A stretch of 64,000 nt of DNA from Erythrobacter sp. ANT-B3C2 (GTDB lineage: Bacteria; Pseudomonadota; Alphaproteobacteria; Sphingomonadales; Sphingomonadaceae), in contig LXQI01000008.1 of the NCBI GenBank assembly GCA_001683845.1, positions 1-64,000 on the forward strand, given 5' to 3'. The number at the start of each line of letters is the position of its first letter. Position 1 is the stretch's first letter. Of this stretch, positions 25,445 to 35,261 are shown one piece after another. The position numbers and the translations under genes are program-made. The notes under the pieces were generated by a model. The model was not told the DNA's origin. It searched no databases and worked only from the letters and a program-made list of their open reading frames with translations.

Positions 25445-27459
25445 GACGGCGACGCCGCTGCCGTTCCCTCGGCACGAACACTTCCCACATCATGGTCCAG
25501 CGGTATGCCGATCCGGCAGCGAACTCCCTCCTTCAGGAACTCCCTGTCGACCGTTGCACCCAGTCCGCGCACAAGGGTGACTTCGATCAGCTTCGTGCCG
25601 AACCCCCTGCGGCTCGGCTCTGCGACCGCTGGGCCGCCAAACTCGCGCCAGTCGATCTCCAGATAAGGTTCGCTGCGGGTTCCGGTGACTTGCCAGGAGA
25701 CATCGAGTTGCCCGCTCTCGGTCGATAAGCCGCCATATTTTGCGGCATTCGTTGCCAATTCATGCACCGCCAGTGCAACGGGAAGGCTCGCCTTTGCCTT
25801 CAAGGCGACCTCCGGACCCGTCAAATTGATCGAACGCCCGTGATCGAATGGCTTGATCTCCGTCTCGATGAGGGCGCGCAGCGATCCGTCGACACCGCCA
25901 TGATCGGTCAGGATGTTCTGCGCTCGCGCGATCGCCATAATCCGGCCTTCAATCTCGCCTGCGATCGTTTCTTGTGGCCCTCCCGATCGCAGGGTCTGGC
26001 TAACAACCGACGAGACCACCGAGAGGATGTTCTTCACCCGGTGGTCGAGTTCAGCCATCAGCAGGTTCGCACGCTCTTCTGCAACCTTGCGCTCTGCAAT
26101 GTCGCGCGCCACCGCCGAAGCTCCTACGATTACGCCATTATTGTCGCGGATCGGGGAGATCGTCAGCGAAACGTGGACCTGCCGATGATCCTTGGTCATT
26201 CGGCTTACGTCCAGACTGGTGATCGGCTCGCCTGTCCGCAGCCGCGCGAGGTGGACAGGCCAGTCGTTGCGCTGCTCGTCGGCCAGCAGCATGGACATCG
26301 GCATCCCGATCACCTCCGCCAAGCCATAGCCGTAGATCTTTTCTGCACCGCTGTTCCAGCTGGTGAGGCCATCGAGATCATGGCTCACGATGCCGTCTTC
26401 GGAAGAGGCAACGATGGCCGCCAGATGCGCGCGATCCCGTTCCAGCCGCCGCCGGTCGGAAATGTCGACCAGCGTGATCGAAACACCGCCGATGACGTTG
26501 TTCAAATCACGATAGGGGCGCATTCGCAGGAGAAAAGTCGATTTCCCGTCACGGGATTCCACCTCACGCTCGATCGAACTCAGATCGCGCATCACCAGGC
26601 CCGCATCGCGGCTGAGCGCATCCCCCGCGAGCAGCGACGAAAAGTCGGTGATGGGCCGTCCTTCGTCCCCCTGCCGCACATTGAAGATCTCGGAGACCGC
26701 CGGTGTAAAGCGGCGGATGTTGAGCGCATCGTCGAGAAAAAGCGTCGCGACCGAGGTGCTGTCGAACAGGTTCGCCAAGTCGCTTCTGGATCGAACAAGG
26801 CTTTCGGCCCGGTCTTTCAGCTCGGCGTTTACAGTATGCAGCTCCTCATTGATCGATTGCAATTCTTCCTTGGAGGTCTCAAGTTCCTCCACGGTCGACT
26901 GCAGCTCTTCATTGACCGACTGGAACTCCTCATTGGAACTCTGAAGTTCCTCGTTGGCCGTTTCAAGCTCGTTGGTGACTGTCTGAAGCCGGTCCCGGGA
27001 TGCCTGGAATTCGGCGCGGGAAACCGGGTTGTCGTCGCTGGGTGATCGCAGGTCCATCCGCTGCTGCGGTACTTCCTGGAATGCAAGCAGCATGTCGCGA
27101 CGCCCGCCACCCGCCTCCAGAATGGGTTCGGCAATCAGAATGACCCTCTCCACATTGCCTTCCACCGTGAACCCGACCTGCTCCTCAACACGGCGGCGGT
27201 CCTCTTCCGCCTGTCGGATCAGCGATCGAGCCGATGCGCGGAGGTCGGCGTGCAACAGCCGGAACAGGTTCAGACTGGCACTGCCGCTCATAGGTCCAAG
27301 GAATCGGCCAATCGCACCCGAGAAGCGCTGCACCTCATCTTGGCCATCGACAATCAGGAAGGCCGGTGAATATCGCGCAACAATCCGCGCTACCTGGTCA
27401 TCGACCGTCATGTCCATGATCGGCTCCGCGCGCGGAGCACGTTGGGTCTTGGCAGGCAT
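25441..27459 (-). CDS. PAS-HWE histidine kinase, C-terminal part of a split CheB-CheR-PAS-kinase
   Basis: This 673-residue open frame is the second half of what is normally one protein with the preceding CheB-CheR. It holds a PAS-like segment, a long coiled coil with heptad-like ELQSxNEE repeats (about 158-222), two PAS domains (about 225-340 and 345-460) and an HWE-type kinase with His473 (ELDHRVKNILS) and the ATP lid HELATNAAKYGGLS. The same frame stays open upstream from 27459 back to the TAA at 27603, encoding GLKPNGILWLGPSE, a typical end of CheR. The ATG at 27459 may not be a natural start. If translated, the kinase would be uncoupled from CheB-CheR. Confidence 0.85.
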   Translation of the reverse strand: MPAKTQRAPRAEPIMDMTVDDQVARIVARYSPAFLIVDGQDEVQRFSGAIGRFLGPMSGSASLNLFRLLHADLRASARSLIRQAEEDRRRVEEQVGFTVEGNVERVILIAEPILEAGGGRRDMLLAFQEVPQQRMDLRSPSDDNPVSRAEFQASRDRLQTVTNELETANEELQSSNEEFQSVNEELQSTVEELETSKEELQSINEELHTVNAELKDRAESLVRSRSDLANLFDSTSVATLFLDDALNIRRFTPAVSEIFNVRQGDEGRPITDFSSLLAGDALSRDAGLVMRDLSSIEREVESRDGKSTFLLRMRPYRDLNNVIGGVSITLVDISDRRRLERDRAHLAAIVASSEDGIVSHDLDGLTSWNSGAEKIYGYGLAEVIGMPMSMLLADEQRNDWPVHLARLRTGEPITSLDVSRMTKDHRQVHVSLTISPIRDNNGVIVGASAVARDIAERKVAEERANLLMAELDHRVKNILSVVSSVVSQTLRSGGPQETIAGEIEGRIMAIARAQNILTDHGGVDGSLRALIETEIKPFDHGRSINLTGPEVALKAKASLPVALAVHELATNAAKYGGLSTESGQLDVSWQVTGTRSEPYLEIDWREFGGPAVAEPSRRGFGTKLIEVTLVRGLGATVDREFLKEGVRCRIGIPLDHDVGSVRAEGTAAASPS

Positions 27460-27600
27460 GAGCTTGGGCCGAGGCAGGCTGGCCCCATCGAGACGCTTGT
27501 AGATGCGGCTGCGCTTGTCGACGGCCTTGAACTGGCCCGCGCCGCTGGAGGCGATCGTCTCCGACGGACCAAGCCAAAGTATCCCATTTGGCTTGAGGCC

Positions 27601-28980
27601 TTAATGAAATGTCCCAATGACCCGCTGCTGCAGCTCCGTGTTGAAATAGATCAGAAGATTGCGGCATGCGATCATGTCGAGCCTTGAAAAGGGCGGGTCC
27701 TTTACGAGATCATGCTTTGAAAACACGCACATATCCCGAATGTGCTTTGCAACCCGATAACCGCTCCCTTCCTTGTTGAAATGGCTCTCCAGCCGCTCGG
27801 CGTCGACTTCCGCTTCAATGGCGCTGCCATAAAGCCCGGCGCGGGCAAAGCTGACAGCGCGATCATCAATATCGGTGGCAAAAATAATGACACGGCGCGG
27901 CACTTCGGCGCGAAGACAAGCTTCCCGCATGAGGATCGCCAGAGAGTACGCCTCTTCACCCGTGGCGCATCCGGCAACCCACAGCCGGATCGGTGCATCT
28001 GGATCGCTTCCACTCACCAGCGACAGACGGACGGCTTCGGCAACATTCTCGAACATCGTCGCGTCGCGAAAGAAACGGGTGACCCCGATCAGGATTTCGC
28101 GGAACAGAAGTTCTGATTCGAGCGGCGATGTTCGCAATTGCTCGATGTAGCTGTCCGGTTCGTCGATCCGCAGCACCTGCATCCGGCGTCGTATCCGGCG
28201 CAACAGCGTGCTCGCCTTGTAGTGGCCGAAATCATGTCCCAGCCGGCTATGGAGCACGGCGCAGATCGTATCCAGGCGACCGGCAAGATCGGGAACCGAA
28301 GCATCGGGCTCCGGCAAACTGGACAGACGATCCTTGACACCCTGATACTCCAGCAGCGCCGCCGGCATGTCCTCTGGCGTGAGCACCAGATCGACCAGGC
28401 CACCCGCCGCTGCGCTTTGCGGCATGCCCCGCTTCGCCTGATGGCCGAACTCCGCCTCGCTGAGGGTAAAGCCGCCACCCTCCTTGATCGCTGCGATGCC
28501 GGCGGATCCGTCGCTGCCAAATCCCGAGAGGATGATCCCGATGGCGTTTTCGCCCTGATCCTCGGCCAAAGAAAACAGGAAGGTATCGATTGAAGACCGG
28601 CGGGCGGTGGTCGTCTCCGCCCGCGCAACCCGCAGGGCTCCTTTCTCAATCTTCATGACGGCATTCGGCGGGATCACCGATACGGTGTTCGGGCCGGCGA
28701 CTGCGCCATCGGTGGCCCTGTGAACCGGCATCGTCGTGCTTCCGCCGATGATCTCTGCAAGGGCGCTGTTGTAGTCAGGATCAAGGTGCTGGACGAGGAC
28801 GAACGCCATCCCCGTATCGGCTGGCAGGGCCTGGAAGAAGGCTCGGTACGCCGCTAACCCTCCCGCCGAAGCGCCAATTCCGACAATGATATGCCCGAGG
28901 GGTGCCCCGCCCCCCTCATTTTCGCCAACGCAATCTTCGAAAGCCGCTGAAGTGACTGGACATCTCCCATGATCGCTCAT
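27601..28980 (-). CDS. CheB-CheR fusion, truncated by an in-frame TAA
   Basis: A 459-residue product: CheB methylesterase domain (about 28-215; Ser38 in GIGASAGG, His65 in VQHLDPD, Asp157 in GFGSDGSAG) followed by CheR methyltransferase (about 235-459; SAM site WVAGCATGEEAYSL, and CRNLLIYF). The sequence stops at TFH-TAA, where family members continue HYGLKPGG; the following codons in the same frame are exactly that continuation. So a Tyr codon (TAC or TAT) seems to have become TAA, cutting off the end of CheR and the whole kinase. No frameshift is needed to explain it. Confidence 0.88.
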   Translation of the reverse strand: MSDHGRCPVTSAAFEDCVGENEGGGAPLGHIIVGIGASAGGLAAYRAFFQALPADTGMAFVLVQHLDPDYNSALAEIIGGSTTMPVHRATDGAVAGPNTVSVIPPNAVMKIEKGALRVARAETTTARRSSIDTFLFSLAEDQGENAIGIILSGFGSDGSAGIAAIKEGGGFTLSEAEFGHQAKRGMPQSAAAGGLVDLVLTPEDMPAALLEYQGVKDRLSSLPEPDASVPDLAGRLDTICAVLHSRLGHDFGHYKASTLLRRIRRRMQVLRIDEPDSYIEQLRTSPLESELLFREILIGVTRFFRDATMFENVAEAVRLSLVSGSDPDAPIRLWVAGCATGEEAYSLAILMREACLRAEVPRRVIIFATDIDDRAVSFARAGLYGSAIEAEVDAERLESHFNKEGSGYRVAKHIRDMCVFSKHDLVKDPPFSRLDMIACRNLLIYFNTELQQRVIGTFH

Positions 28981-29296
28981 CTTCGGCGCCAGCGTGGTGT
29001 TGATGACGCCAATCCCAGCCGATCATAGACACCGAGGAGCGCGGCGGAAAGACGGCTTCGTGGCTCCAGGCCGAATAACGATCAGAGACGAGCCCGGGAA
29101 GGGCAAACAGATTGCAGGCCCCTGCCGGCCTGGTCGCCCCACCAGTTCCGACTATGGCCGCACCAGTTCGACCACACCGCCACTATAGGGATGAATCCAC
29201 TCACGCGTGAGGAGCTGTCGAAGCGGCGCTGTCTGGTGCAATGCTTCCTGTTCGGCCGACTGCCAGCGCTCCCGATCGGCATCGTGCGCGGCGATC
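28981..29296. other. Gap holding the out-of-frame tail of the upstream CheB
   Basis: From 29152 to about 29340 on the minus strand, another frame encodes 60 residues (AELCRIMAENLPEIAAHDAD onward, ending VVELVRP-TAG) that look like the true C-terminus of the CheB gene at 29297-30166. The 28981-29151 part would carry the promoter of the CheB-CheR gene; no clear motif was seen. Confidence 0.5.
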
Positions 29297-30166
29297 TCAG
29301 GTAAATTCTCGGCCATGATCCGGCAAAGCTCCGCTCGCTCGCTCGCTCAGTGAGCGCATCGCCTGTTCCACAAACCGCTCCACTGCCAGGAACTGCGCCT
29401 CCAGCATGACCTCGATCGTATAGGTGTGCCCAATATGACAGCCGAATTGCAGGATCGAGCCAAGTTGGGTCCGGCGCAGCGCGCCGCCGCAGTCTGGACA
29501 GGTTATTGCAGCCGGCGTCTTGAGCGTAAATTGAGCGTCCATTTCTTCCTCTGAAAGGGTTGGTTGCGTGCTCCCCTCCTCATCCTCCATTCTCGAGTGG
29601 CGGGTGGCGACCAGTGCCGCGAGGCGCTGTCCAATTTCTCCGGCCGGGAGCACAAAATCCACTTCGACATGGGCGAGAGCACTCTGCGGCATGGAAGCGT
29701 TACTCGCATCCACCGGGTCTTGCACGATCGTGGTGCCGCCATTCGCCTTGATCGCAAACAAACCGGCGCTTCCGTCATTCAGACCGCCCGATAGAATGAC
29801 GCCGATCACATCAACGCCATAGGCCTGTGCGGCACTCCGAAAGAGCGGATCGATCGCCGGGCGCGCCCAGTTTTCGCGAGGTCCCTTCGTGAGCCTGATC
29901 TGACCCTGCTCGATCAGCATGTGATTGTCCGGCGGGCCCACATAGATACGCCCGCTCAGGATCGGCTCGCAATCGGTGGGGTGGGTCGCGGGCAAAAGCC
30001 CCGCGCGGGCAAGAAGCCAGGGCAGGTCGCTGCGATGCGCCCCAATGTGGAGCGACACAAAGACCGCCGCGTCCAATTCCGCAGGCAATTTGGCGACCAG
30101 ACCCCGAAGCGCCTCGACACCGCCTGCCGAAGCTCCGATGACGATAATTGTTCTCGGTCCACTCAC
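29297..30166 (-). CDS. CheB-type protein-glutamate methylesterase with zinc-finger-like tail
   Basis: A 289-residue stand-alone CheB effector domain without a receiver: Ser13 in VIGASAGG, His40 in SLHIGAH, Asp near 130 in GGLNDGSAG, plus the KGPRENWARPAIDPLFRSAA stretch. After about residue 220 a Cys cluster (ITCPDCGGALRR and FGCHIGHTY) looks like a zinc ribbon. The start is GTG with GAGG upstream. The last 14 residues (SGALPDHGREFT) follow a (CGCT)4 tract and do not resemble the family; the expected ending lies in another frame. It precedes the CheB-CheR gene in the same direction. Confidence 0.85.
   Translation of the reverse strand: MSGPRTIIVIGASAGGVEALRGLVAKLPAELDAAVFVSLHIGAHRSDLPWLLARAGLLPATHPTDCEPILSGRIYVGPPDNHMLIEQGQIRLTKGPRENWARPAIDPLFRSAAQAYGVDVIGVILSGGLNDGSAGLFAIKANGGTTIVQDPVDASNASMPQSALAHVEVDFVLPAGEIGQRLAALVATRHSRMEDEEGSTQPTLSEEEMDAQFTLKTPAAITCPDCGGALRRTQLGSILQFGCHIGHTYTIEVMLEAQFLAVERFVEQAMRSLSERASGALPDHGREFT
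29332..29347. repeat. Tetranucleotide tract (CGCT)4 inside the CheB gene
   Basis: Four perfect tandem copies of CGCT (GAGC/AGCG on the coding strand). Removing one unit would join SLSERA to ELCRIMAEN, restoring a family-like C-terminus. Such 4-bp tracts are slippage-prone. Confidence 0.85.
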
Positions 30167-30517
30167 AGAACCTCAAATCATCAGACGGATCATTGTTCCA
30201 AAAACTACTGTTGCCTGATTGAAAGAGAATTGCCCAGTCAAGTCACTAACGAGTACGATTATACAGTAGCAGGGGCGATACGTTGTCCCGCCATGCACTC
30301 TTCTACAGCTGGCTCTGACAGATTAGCTACGGTCGATCGGTCGGTTCGTGGACCTGTCCAGCGGTCACACCGTCGCCGCCGCGCTGGCGGCCACCGCCCC
30401 CGAGCCAATCGTTGACTTCTTAAACACGATAGCCCGTGAATTGCCGTCACTCTTCGCAACGTGGAGCAATGCTTCGCAGCCCTTCGGAATGCGAAAGGCG
30501 CAGACGTCACCCCTCCG
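30167..30517. other. Intergenic gap with an unassigned open frame
   Basis: On the plus strand, from about 30341 to 30522, one frame (FVDLSSGHTVAAALAATAPE and on to IARELPSLFATW) reads like protein but has no start codon or ribosome binding site and no family I know. It may be a gene scrap. Nothing else seen. Confidence 0.3.
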
Positions 30518-33355
30518 CTAGTTTATCCCTTTACCAAGATCGCCGCGCGAGAGATCAACGCTTTCGGCGCTGATCACTTCCACATCAGGACGGATCTTGC
30601 GTAGATCGTCGATGAATTCGGCGGCATTCCCAACTACAACAATCGTCGCCTTGTCGGCCGAAACATACTTAGCGGCGATGGAACTAGTCTGGGCAGGCGT
30701 CACCGCTGCAAGTTTGTCAGCATACTGGGAGGCTTCGCTCGGTTTCAGACCGTGCATCAGCAGTTCGGCCACGATCGAATTAAAGCCAGACGAGGTTTCG
30801 AGGTTGCGTTCATGACCACCAGTCAAATAGATGCGGCGCGTATCGACGAGATCCGCACCGAGGCTCTCCTTGCCCAATCGATCGAACTCATCGAGGAAGA
30901 CCTGAACCACCTCGCCGGCGGTCGAATTCTGGGTCTGTGAGCTGGCGGTTAGATAAGCGTCGTCCGCACGAGCCGGCAGTCCGCTGCCGGCACCGTAGCT
31001 GATGGAGCGCTTGGTCCGCACTTCCTCGAACAACCGCCCGCTCGAGCCGCCACCCAAAATGGAATTCGCAAGCTCGAGCGCCAGGTAGTCATTGCCCGAG
31101 CGAGCAGGGGCACGCATGCCCGCATAAATTGCCGCTTGCCCAGCTTCAGGAAGGTCAATCACCACCGTCCGCGCAGGCAAAGGTTCGCCTGCAGGATTGG
31201 CGATGGCGGGTGGTGGGGGCGTGGAGACGGTCCAGTCGCCAAACAAAGCATTTGCCAACGAGATTGCTTCCTCGCCAGTGATGCCACCGCTGACAATGAT
31301 CTTGGACTGTTCCGGCCGCCACCACGATTGACGATGCGCAATCAGATCCTCGCGGGTGATTGCGGCAAGGCTGGCCTGTGTGCCGCCGGGCTGCGATCCA
31401 TAAGGCGCGTCGCCATAGAACACCGGACGCGCGACCATGCTGGCCAGCGTGGCAGGATCCTTCAAACCGACCAGAAGGCTGTCGATCGCACGTTTCCGCT
31501 CACGTTCGAACGCTTTCGCCGGATAATCAGCGCTGCGGATCATTGCGGCGAGTATCTCACCGGCTTCCTGCATGTTCGCGGCCGGCGCCGCCAGACTGAA
31601 TACCGTGCCGTCCGTCGCTGCCGACGCGCTGACACTGGCTCCGAGGCTTTCCAGTTTGGCGGCAATATCCTGCTCGTTCATGCCGCCCGCACCCTTGTCG
31701 GCCAGTGCCGCGGCCAGGTTTGCAATCCCGGCCTTGCTGCGGTTGTCCGACTTCGCGCCGCCGGGGAAAAGAACAGTCATCGTGGCAAACGGCACGTCGC
31801 TGGTCTGTGCTGCCACGACCTCGATCCCGTTCGCAAGTGAGCGCTCAACAATCAGGGGCACTTCTACCGACGGACGTGGTCCTGGCGTAGGCGGCGCTTC
31901 GCGCTCTCCCTCCGGGCGGACGGCAAGTGGTTCGCCCCTGGCCGGCGGCAAGGTTCGGAAGGTCGGGAAAGGGGCAGGGTTTGCCCATTCCAACGGATTC
32001 TCCTCGCCCCGTTCATAGGTCATGTCGACTCGGCCTTGCGGATCAAGCCATCGGGCTGCGACGCGCTGCACGTCCGCGATCGAAACGGCGGAGATCGCTT
32101 CCAAACGTTTGTCCGCGGCCCGGGGGTCGCCGGTCGAAACCAGCGCCTCGCCCAATTCGAACGCCCGACCTCGTGCGGTCTCGCGGCTACGGAGCGCGCT
32201 GGAGAGAAGTTCGTTCTTGGCTTCAAGCAATTCGGCCGTGGTCACCGGTATGCTTCGTACCTTTTCGAACTCCGCATCGAGTACTGCTTTGACCTCCCCG
32301 GGGTCCGCAGTGGGGTTAGTGATCGCAAAGCCGGCAATCATCCCGGCTTCCTCACCGTCATTGTAAAAGAAGCTGACCTCGACGGCCTTCCCGGTGCGCA
32401 CAAGTGCGTTGTTCAACCGACTATTGTTACCGCGCGCCATTATCGCAGTGAGAATTTCAAGCGCAGCGGCATCTTCGCTGGCTGTCTTGGGGCCTTTCCA
32501 CAAGGTGCCGCGCACCGGCAGGGGCACATTGGGCGCACGGGCCACGATGGCGCGGCTTTGCGTGCGCTCCTGTTCCTCGGCGTCGAGCTCGAGCGGCAAA
32601 GGGTTCTCGCGCCGCGGGATGTCCGCAAAGTATTTGTCGACCAGCATCTGCAGCTCTACCATGTCGAGATTGCCAGCGACGATCAGCGTCGCAGTATCGG
32701 GCCCATAATACGCCTGGTGGAATGCACGGGCATCTTCAAGCGTTGCTGCGTCCAACTCCTCGATAGAACCAATACCCGGGCGGCGGTAAGCGGTCGTATC
32801 AAAGGCGTTCTCGGGCAGGACGAAGCGGCTGAACCGGCCATAGGGCGGGGCAAGAACCCGCTGTCGCAATTCTTCCTTCACCACGTCGCGCTCGCGGTTG
32901 AAAACTTCCTCATCGACCACCGGAAATGCCATTCTTTCGCGGTGCGTCCACAGCATCCGTTCGAGAAATTCGGCTGGAACTGTCTCGAAATAGTTGGTGC
33001 GGTCAGGCCCATTCGACGCATTGCGCGTGCCACCCACATCGGCGGTGAGGCTGTAGATCTGATTGTACGGCATGTTCAGCGTCTTGCGGCTGAGGATATG
33101 CTCGAATAGGTGGGCAAAGCCGGAACGACCTTCGGGGTCTAGCTTCGATCCGACCTCATACCACATCGAGGTGGTCACGTTCGCGGTTGTGTCATCTTTG
33201 AGGGCGATCACTCGCAACCCGTTGTCGAGCGTCCACATCGTGTATTCGATCGCGGGTGCGGTGACACTGGGACCGGTGTTCTCCTGGGCGCCAAGCGGCA
33301 TGCCTGCCGCCAGCGCGACAGCGGCGCTTGAAGCAGCAAGAATTCTTCTGATCAA
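30518..33355 (-). CDS. M16 family zinc metallopeptidase (pitrilysin/PqqL-like), two-lobed
   Basis: A 945-residue exported protease: signal peptide (about 1-23, LGAQ), then two M16 halves (about 35-470 and 505-940). The inverted zinc motif HxxEH is His82-Leu-Phe-Glu85-His86 in FAHLFEHIL, with the downstream ERDVVKEELRQR glutamates providing the third ligand. The second lobe lacks the motif, as usual, and holds the R/Y substrate-clamp segment (KRSISYGAGSGLPAR). It degrades short peptides in the periplasm. The start is TTG at 33355 behind a strong GGGGAGG; no ATG fits. It is co-directional with, but separated from, the serine hydrolase gene. Confidence 0.9.
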   Translation of the reverse strand: MIRRILAASSAAVALAAGMPLGAQENTGPSVTAPAIEYTMWTLDNGLRVIALKDDTTANVTTSMWYEVGSKLDPEGRSGFAHLFEHILSRKTLNMPYNQIYSLTADVGGTRNASNGPDRTNYFETVPAEFLERMLWTHRERMAFPVVDEEVFNRERDVVKEELRQRVLAPPYGRFSRFVLPENAFDTTAYRRPGIGSIEELDAATLEDARAFHQAYYGPDTATLIVAGNLDMVELQMLVDKYFADIPRRENPLPLELDAEEQERTQSRAIVARAPNVPLPVRGTLWKGPKTASEDAAALEILTAIMARGNNSRLNNALVRTGKAVEVSFFYNDGEEAGMIAGFAITNPTADPGEVKAVLDAEFEKVRSIPVTTAELLEAKNELLSSALRSRETARGRAFELGEALVSTGDPRAADKRLEAISAVSIADVQRVAARWLDPQGRVDMTYERGEENPLEWANPAPFPTFRTLPPARGEPLAVRPEGEREAPPTPGPRPSVEVPLIVERSLANGIEVVAAQTSDVPFATMTVLFPGGAKSDNRSKAGIANLAAALADKGAGGMNEQDIAAKLESLGASVSASAATDGTVFSLAAPAANMQEAGEILAAMIRSADYPAKAFERERKRAIDSLLVGLKDPATLASMVARPVFYGDAPYGSQPGGTQASLAAITREDLIAHRQSWWRPEQSKIIVSGGITGEEAISLANALFGDWTVSTPPPPAIANPAGEPLPARTVVIDLPEAGQAAIYAGMRAPARSGNDYLALELANSILGGGSSGRLFEEVRTKRSISYGAGSGLPARADDAYLTASSQTQNSTAGEVVQVFLDEFDRLGKESLGADLVDTRRIYLTGGHERNLETSSGFNSIVAELLMHGLKPSEASQYADKLAAVTPAQTSSIAAKYVSADKATIVVVGNAAEFIDDLRKIRPDVEVISAESVDLSRGDLGKGIN

Positions 33356-33661
33356 ATTGCGATCCTCCCCGTTCTACACGCGATCCACGCTAGCCATCCA
33401 GCGGCCAGGCGCAACAACCATCCTTGTCGAAATGCAATGCCTTATCGACCCGGTGGCCGCACAGCTGCCCGTCCAGCGTTGCTCAATCGGTTAGGCAGAC
33501 AGTCGCACGGCTCGACCTCGATCCCATTGGAGAACACGGGTTCGGCGAAATGGAAGTTCTGCTCCTCAGCAGACCAGTTCAGATGCCGGAGTTCGCTGAG
33601 CTGCGAGCCGCGTCCAAGGGCACTCATCGCGCAGTGGCTGCCAGCACCGCCCCGATTCTGC
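33356..33661. other. Intergenic gap
   Basis: Contains the ribosome binding site and promoter region of the M16 protease and the 3' flank of the serine hydrolase. Small open frames on both strands show no motif. Nothing else seen. Confidence 0.45.
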
Positions 33662-35047
33662 TCACGCGGGAAGAGCCCCCAGTAAATCCCGGGTAAACTC
33701 AGTCAAATCGAAATTTATTCCTGCTCCATCGAAGCCGCGCCTGACGATCACCAGTTCGCGAGAGGGGATGACGACCAAATGTTGTCCGCGATTGCCGCGA
33801 GCGACGATCGCATCCTGCGGCAGTCCGGAATCTTCGGGAAAGGTCCACCAGGTGGCGCCATAGCCATATCCCTCGCTTGGCTGAGCTGCCCCGAGTTGGC
33901 GGACATAATCCTGCCACCCCGCTGGCAGGATGCGCGTTCCTTGCCAAACACCGTCGTTGATATGAAGCAGGCCCAAACGGGCGAGATCCCTCGCCGTTGT
34001 CCAGACTTGGCTCGACATAACAAAATGCCCCTTCCAATCGGTTTCCGGCACCGTCCGGGTCATCCCGATCTTCCACAGGAGGGACTCGAAGGGGAAACGC
34101 AGCGACTTCTCCCCATCGCCCAAGACATGCTGGAGGCCACGAATGGCCAGCACCGTGTCATTGTTGGCATACCGAAACACGGTGGCCGGCTCGGCGACCA
34201 TCGGCCAGCTAGCGGCCTGGTCGACGACCGCAACGCCGCCAAAGTAAAGCACATCGGTCCGGTTCCCCGCATGATCGCTGTGCAGGCCGCTCGTCATGCG
34301 AAGCAGCTGGTCGGTGGTGATCCTCTGGCGAGGATCGCCGGGGCGCTGCCATTCCGGCACGGGTGCGGCGGAATCCACGTCGATCAGCTTCTGCTGAACG
34401 GCTGCGCCAACGACCGTGCCGGCAATGCTTTTCGCAACCGACCAGGTTCGCTGCGACGAGTGCATGTTCAGATCCGCTCGATACCGCTCGTTCACGATGC
34501 GCCCGTTCTGGACAATGAGCACTGCGGTGGTTTCGCTTCCCTGCCCATATGTCCGCCCGTCAAAGGCGTCTGCCACGATATGCTGCAACGCCGCGGCATC
34601 GCCTTGCGGAGGCGCGGCCGCGTTCCGGTCGCCCATCGGCCACGGCAAAGCATCAAGATCAGGCGGTGTGACGTTCATGCGGGGCAAAGTGTCCACCGCG
34701 TCATGCGTTGCGCCAATCGGCAGCTGAGCGCATCCAAGGCTAGGGCGCCAGGCAGCGATCCTGGGCGGCATGGTCTCGTCATAGGGGACGAATACGGCCC
34801 TACGCTGCCGATCCACGGACGCTGGCATCGTCGCAAACAGCGCATTGAGGCTGCTATATGTGCCCCTCAGGTCGTCTGCCTCGGTCTGTTCCTCGGAAAG
34901 GCCACCGTTAAACAGGTTGCTGCACACAAAAGCGGCCTTGTACCCCGCGGCCAGTGCCCTGACATAAGCCGGCCTTTCCTCCTGAGCCACTGCGTTCACG
35001 GGGAGTAGAGCAGCTGCGATGGCAGCCGCCAAAAACATGCGTTGCAT
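33662..35047 (-). CDS. Exported serine hydrolase of the beta-lactamase fold
   Basis: A 461-residue hydrolase: signal peptide (about 1-22, NAVAQ), an N-terminal extension of about 130 residues, then the beta-lactamase/D-Ala-D-Ala peptidase domain with Ser203-Val-Ala-Lys206 (RTWSVAKSIAGT), a Tyr-Ala-Asn (FRYANNDTVL) and the late GNRGQHLVVIPS strand with Arg/Gly in place of KTG. This pattern is common to 6-aminohexanoate-dimer-hydrolase-like enzymes. Substrate unknown. The ATG at 35047 follows GGAGGATTG; a TTG directly upstream is also in frame. Confidence 0.88.
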   Translation of the reverse strand: MQRMFLAAAIAAALLPVNAVAQEERPAYVRALAAGYKAAFVCSNLFNGGLSEEQTEADDLRGTYSSLNALFATMPASVDRQRRAVFVPYDETMPPRIAAWRPSLGCAQLPIGATHDAVDTLPRMNVTPPDLDALPWPMGDRNAAAPPQGDAAALQHIVADAFDGRTYGQGSETTAVLIVQNGRIVNERYRADLNMHSSQRTWSVAKSIAGTVVGAAVQQKLIDVDSAAPVPEWQRPGDPRQRITTDQLLRMTSGLHSDHAGNRTDVLYFGGVAVVDQAASWPMVAEPATVFRYANNDTVLAIRGLQHVLGDGEKSLRFPFESLLWKIGMTRTVPETDWKGHFVMSSQVWTTARDLARLGLLHINDGVWQGTRILPAGWQDYVRQLGAAQPSEGYGYGATWWTFPEDSGLPQDAIVARGNRGQHLVVIPSRELVIVRRGFDGAGINFDLTEFTRDLLGALPA

Positions 35048-35261
35048 CAATCCTCCAGCAGGAAATCAACGGCCGAATGTGACCTCGGCTATTATCTGTC
35101 GAGGTCTATTCTTATGAACACCCGCGGAGATAGTTCGGATACGCTTACCCCACGCTTCTCAATCGCGGATCGAAAAGAGGCGAGTTTCCTCAGAAGCGCG
35201 CAAACATGCCGTGCTCCAGTCTCTGCTTGCGCAGGCAGCAGCGCGCAGCCAAGCTTTTTGC

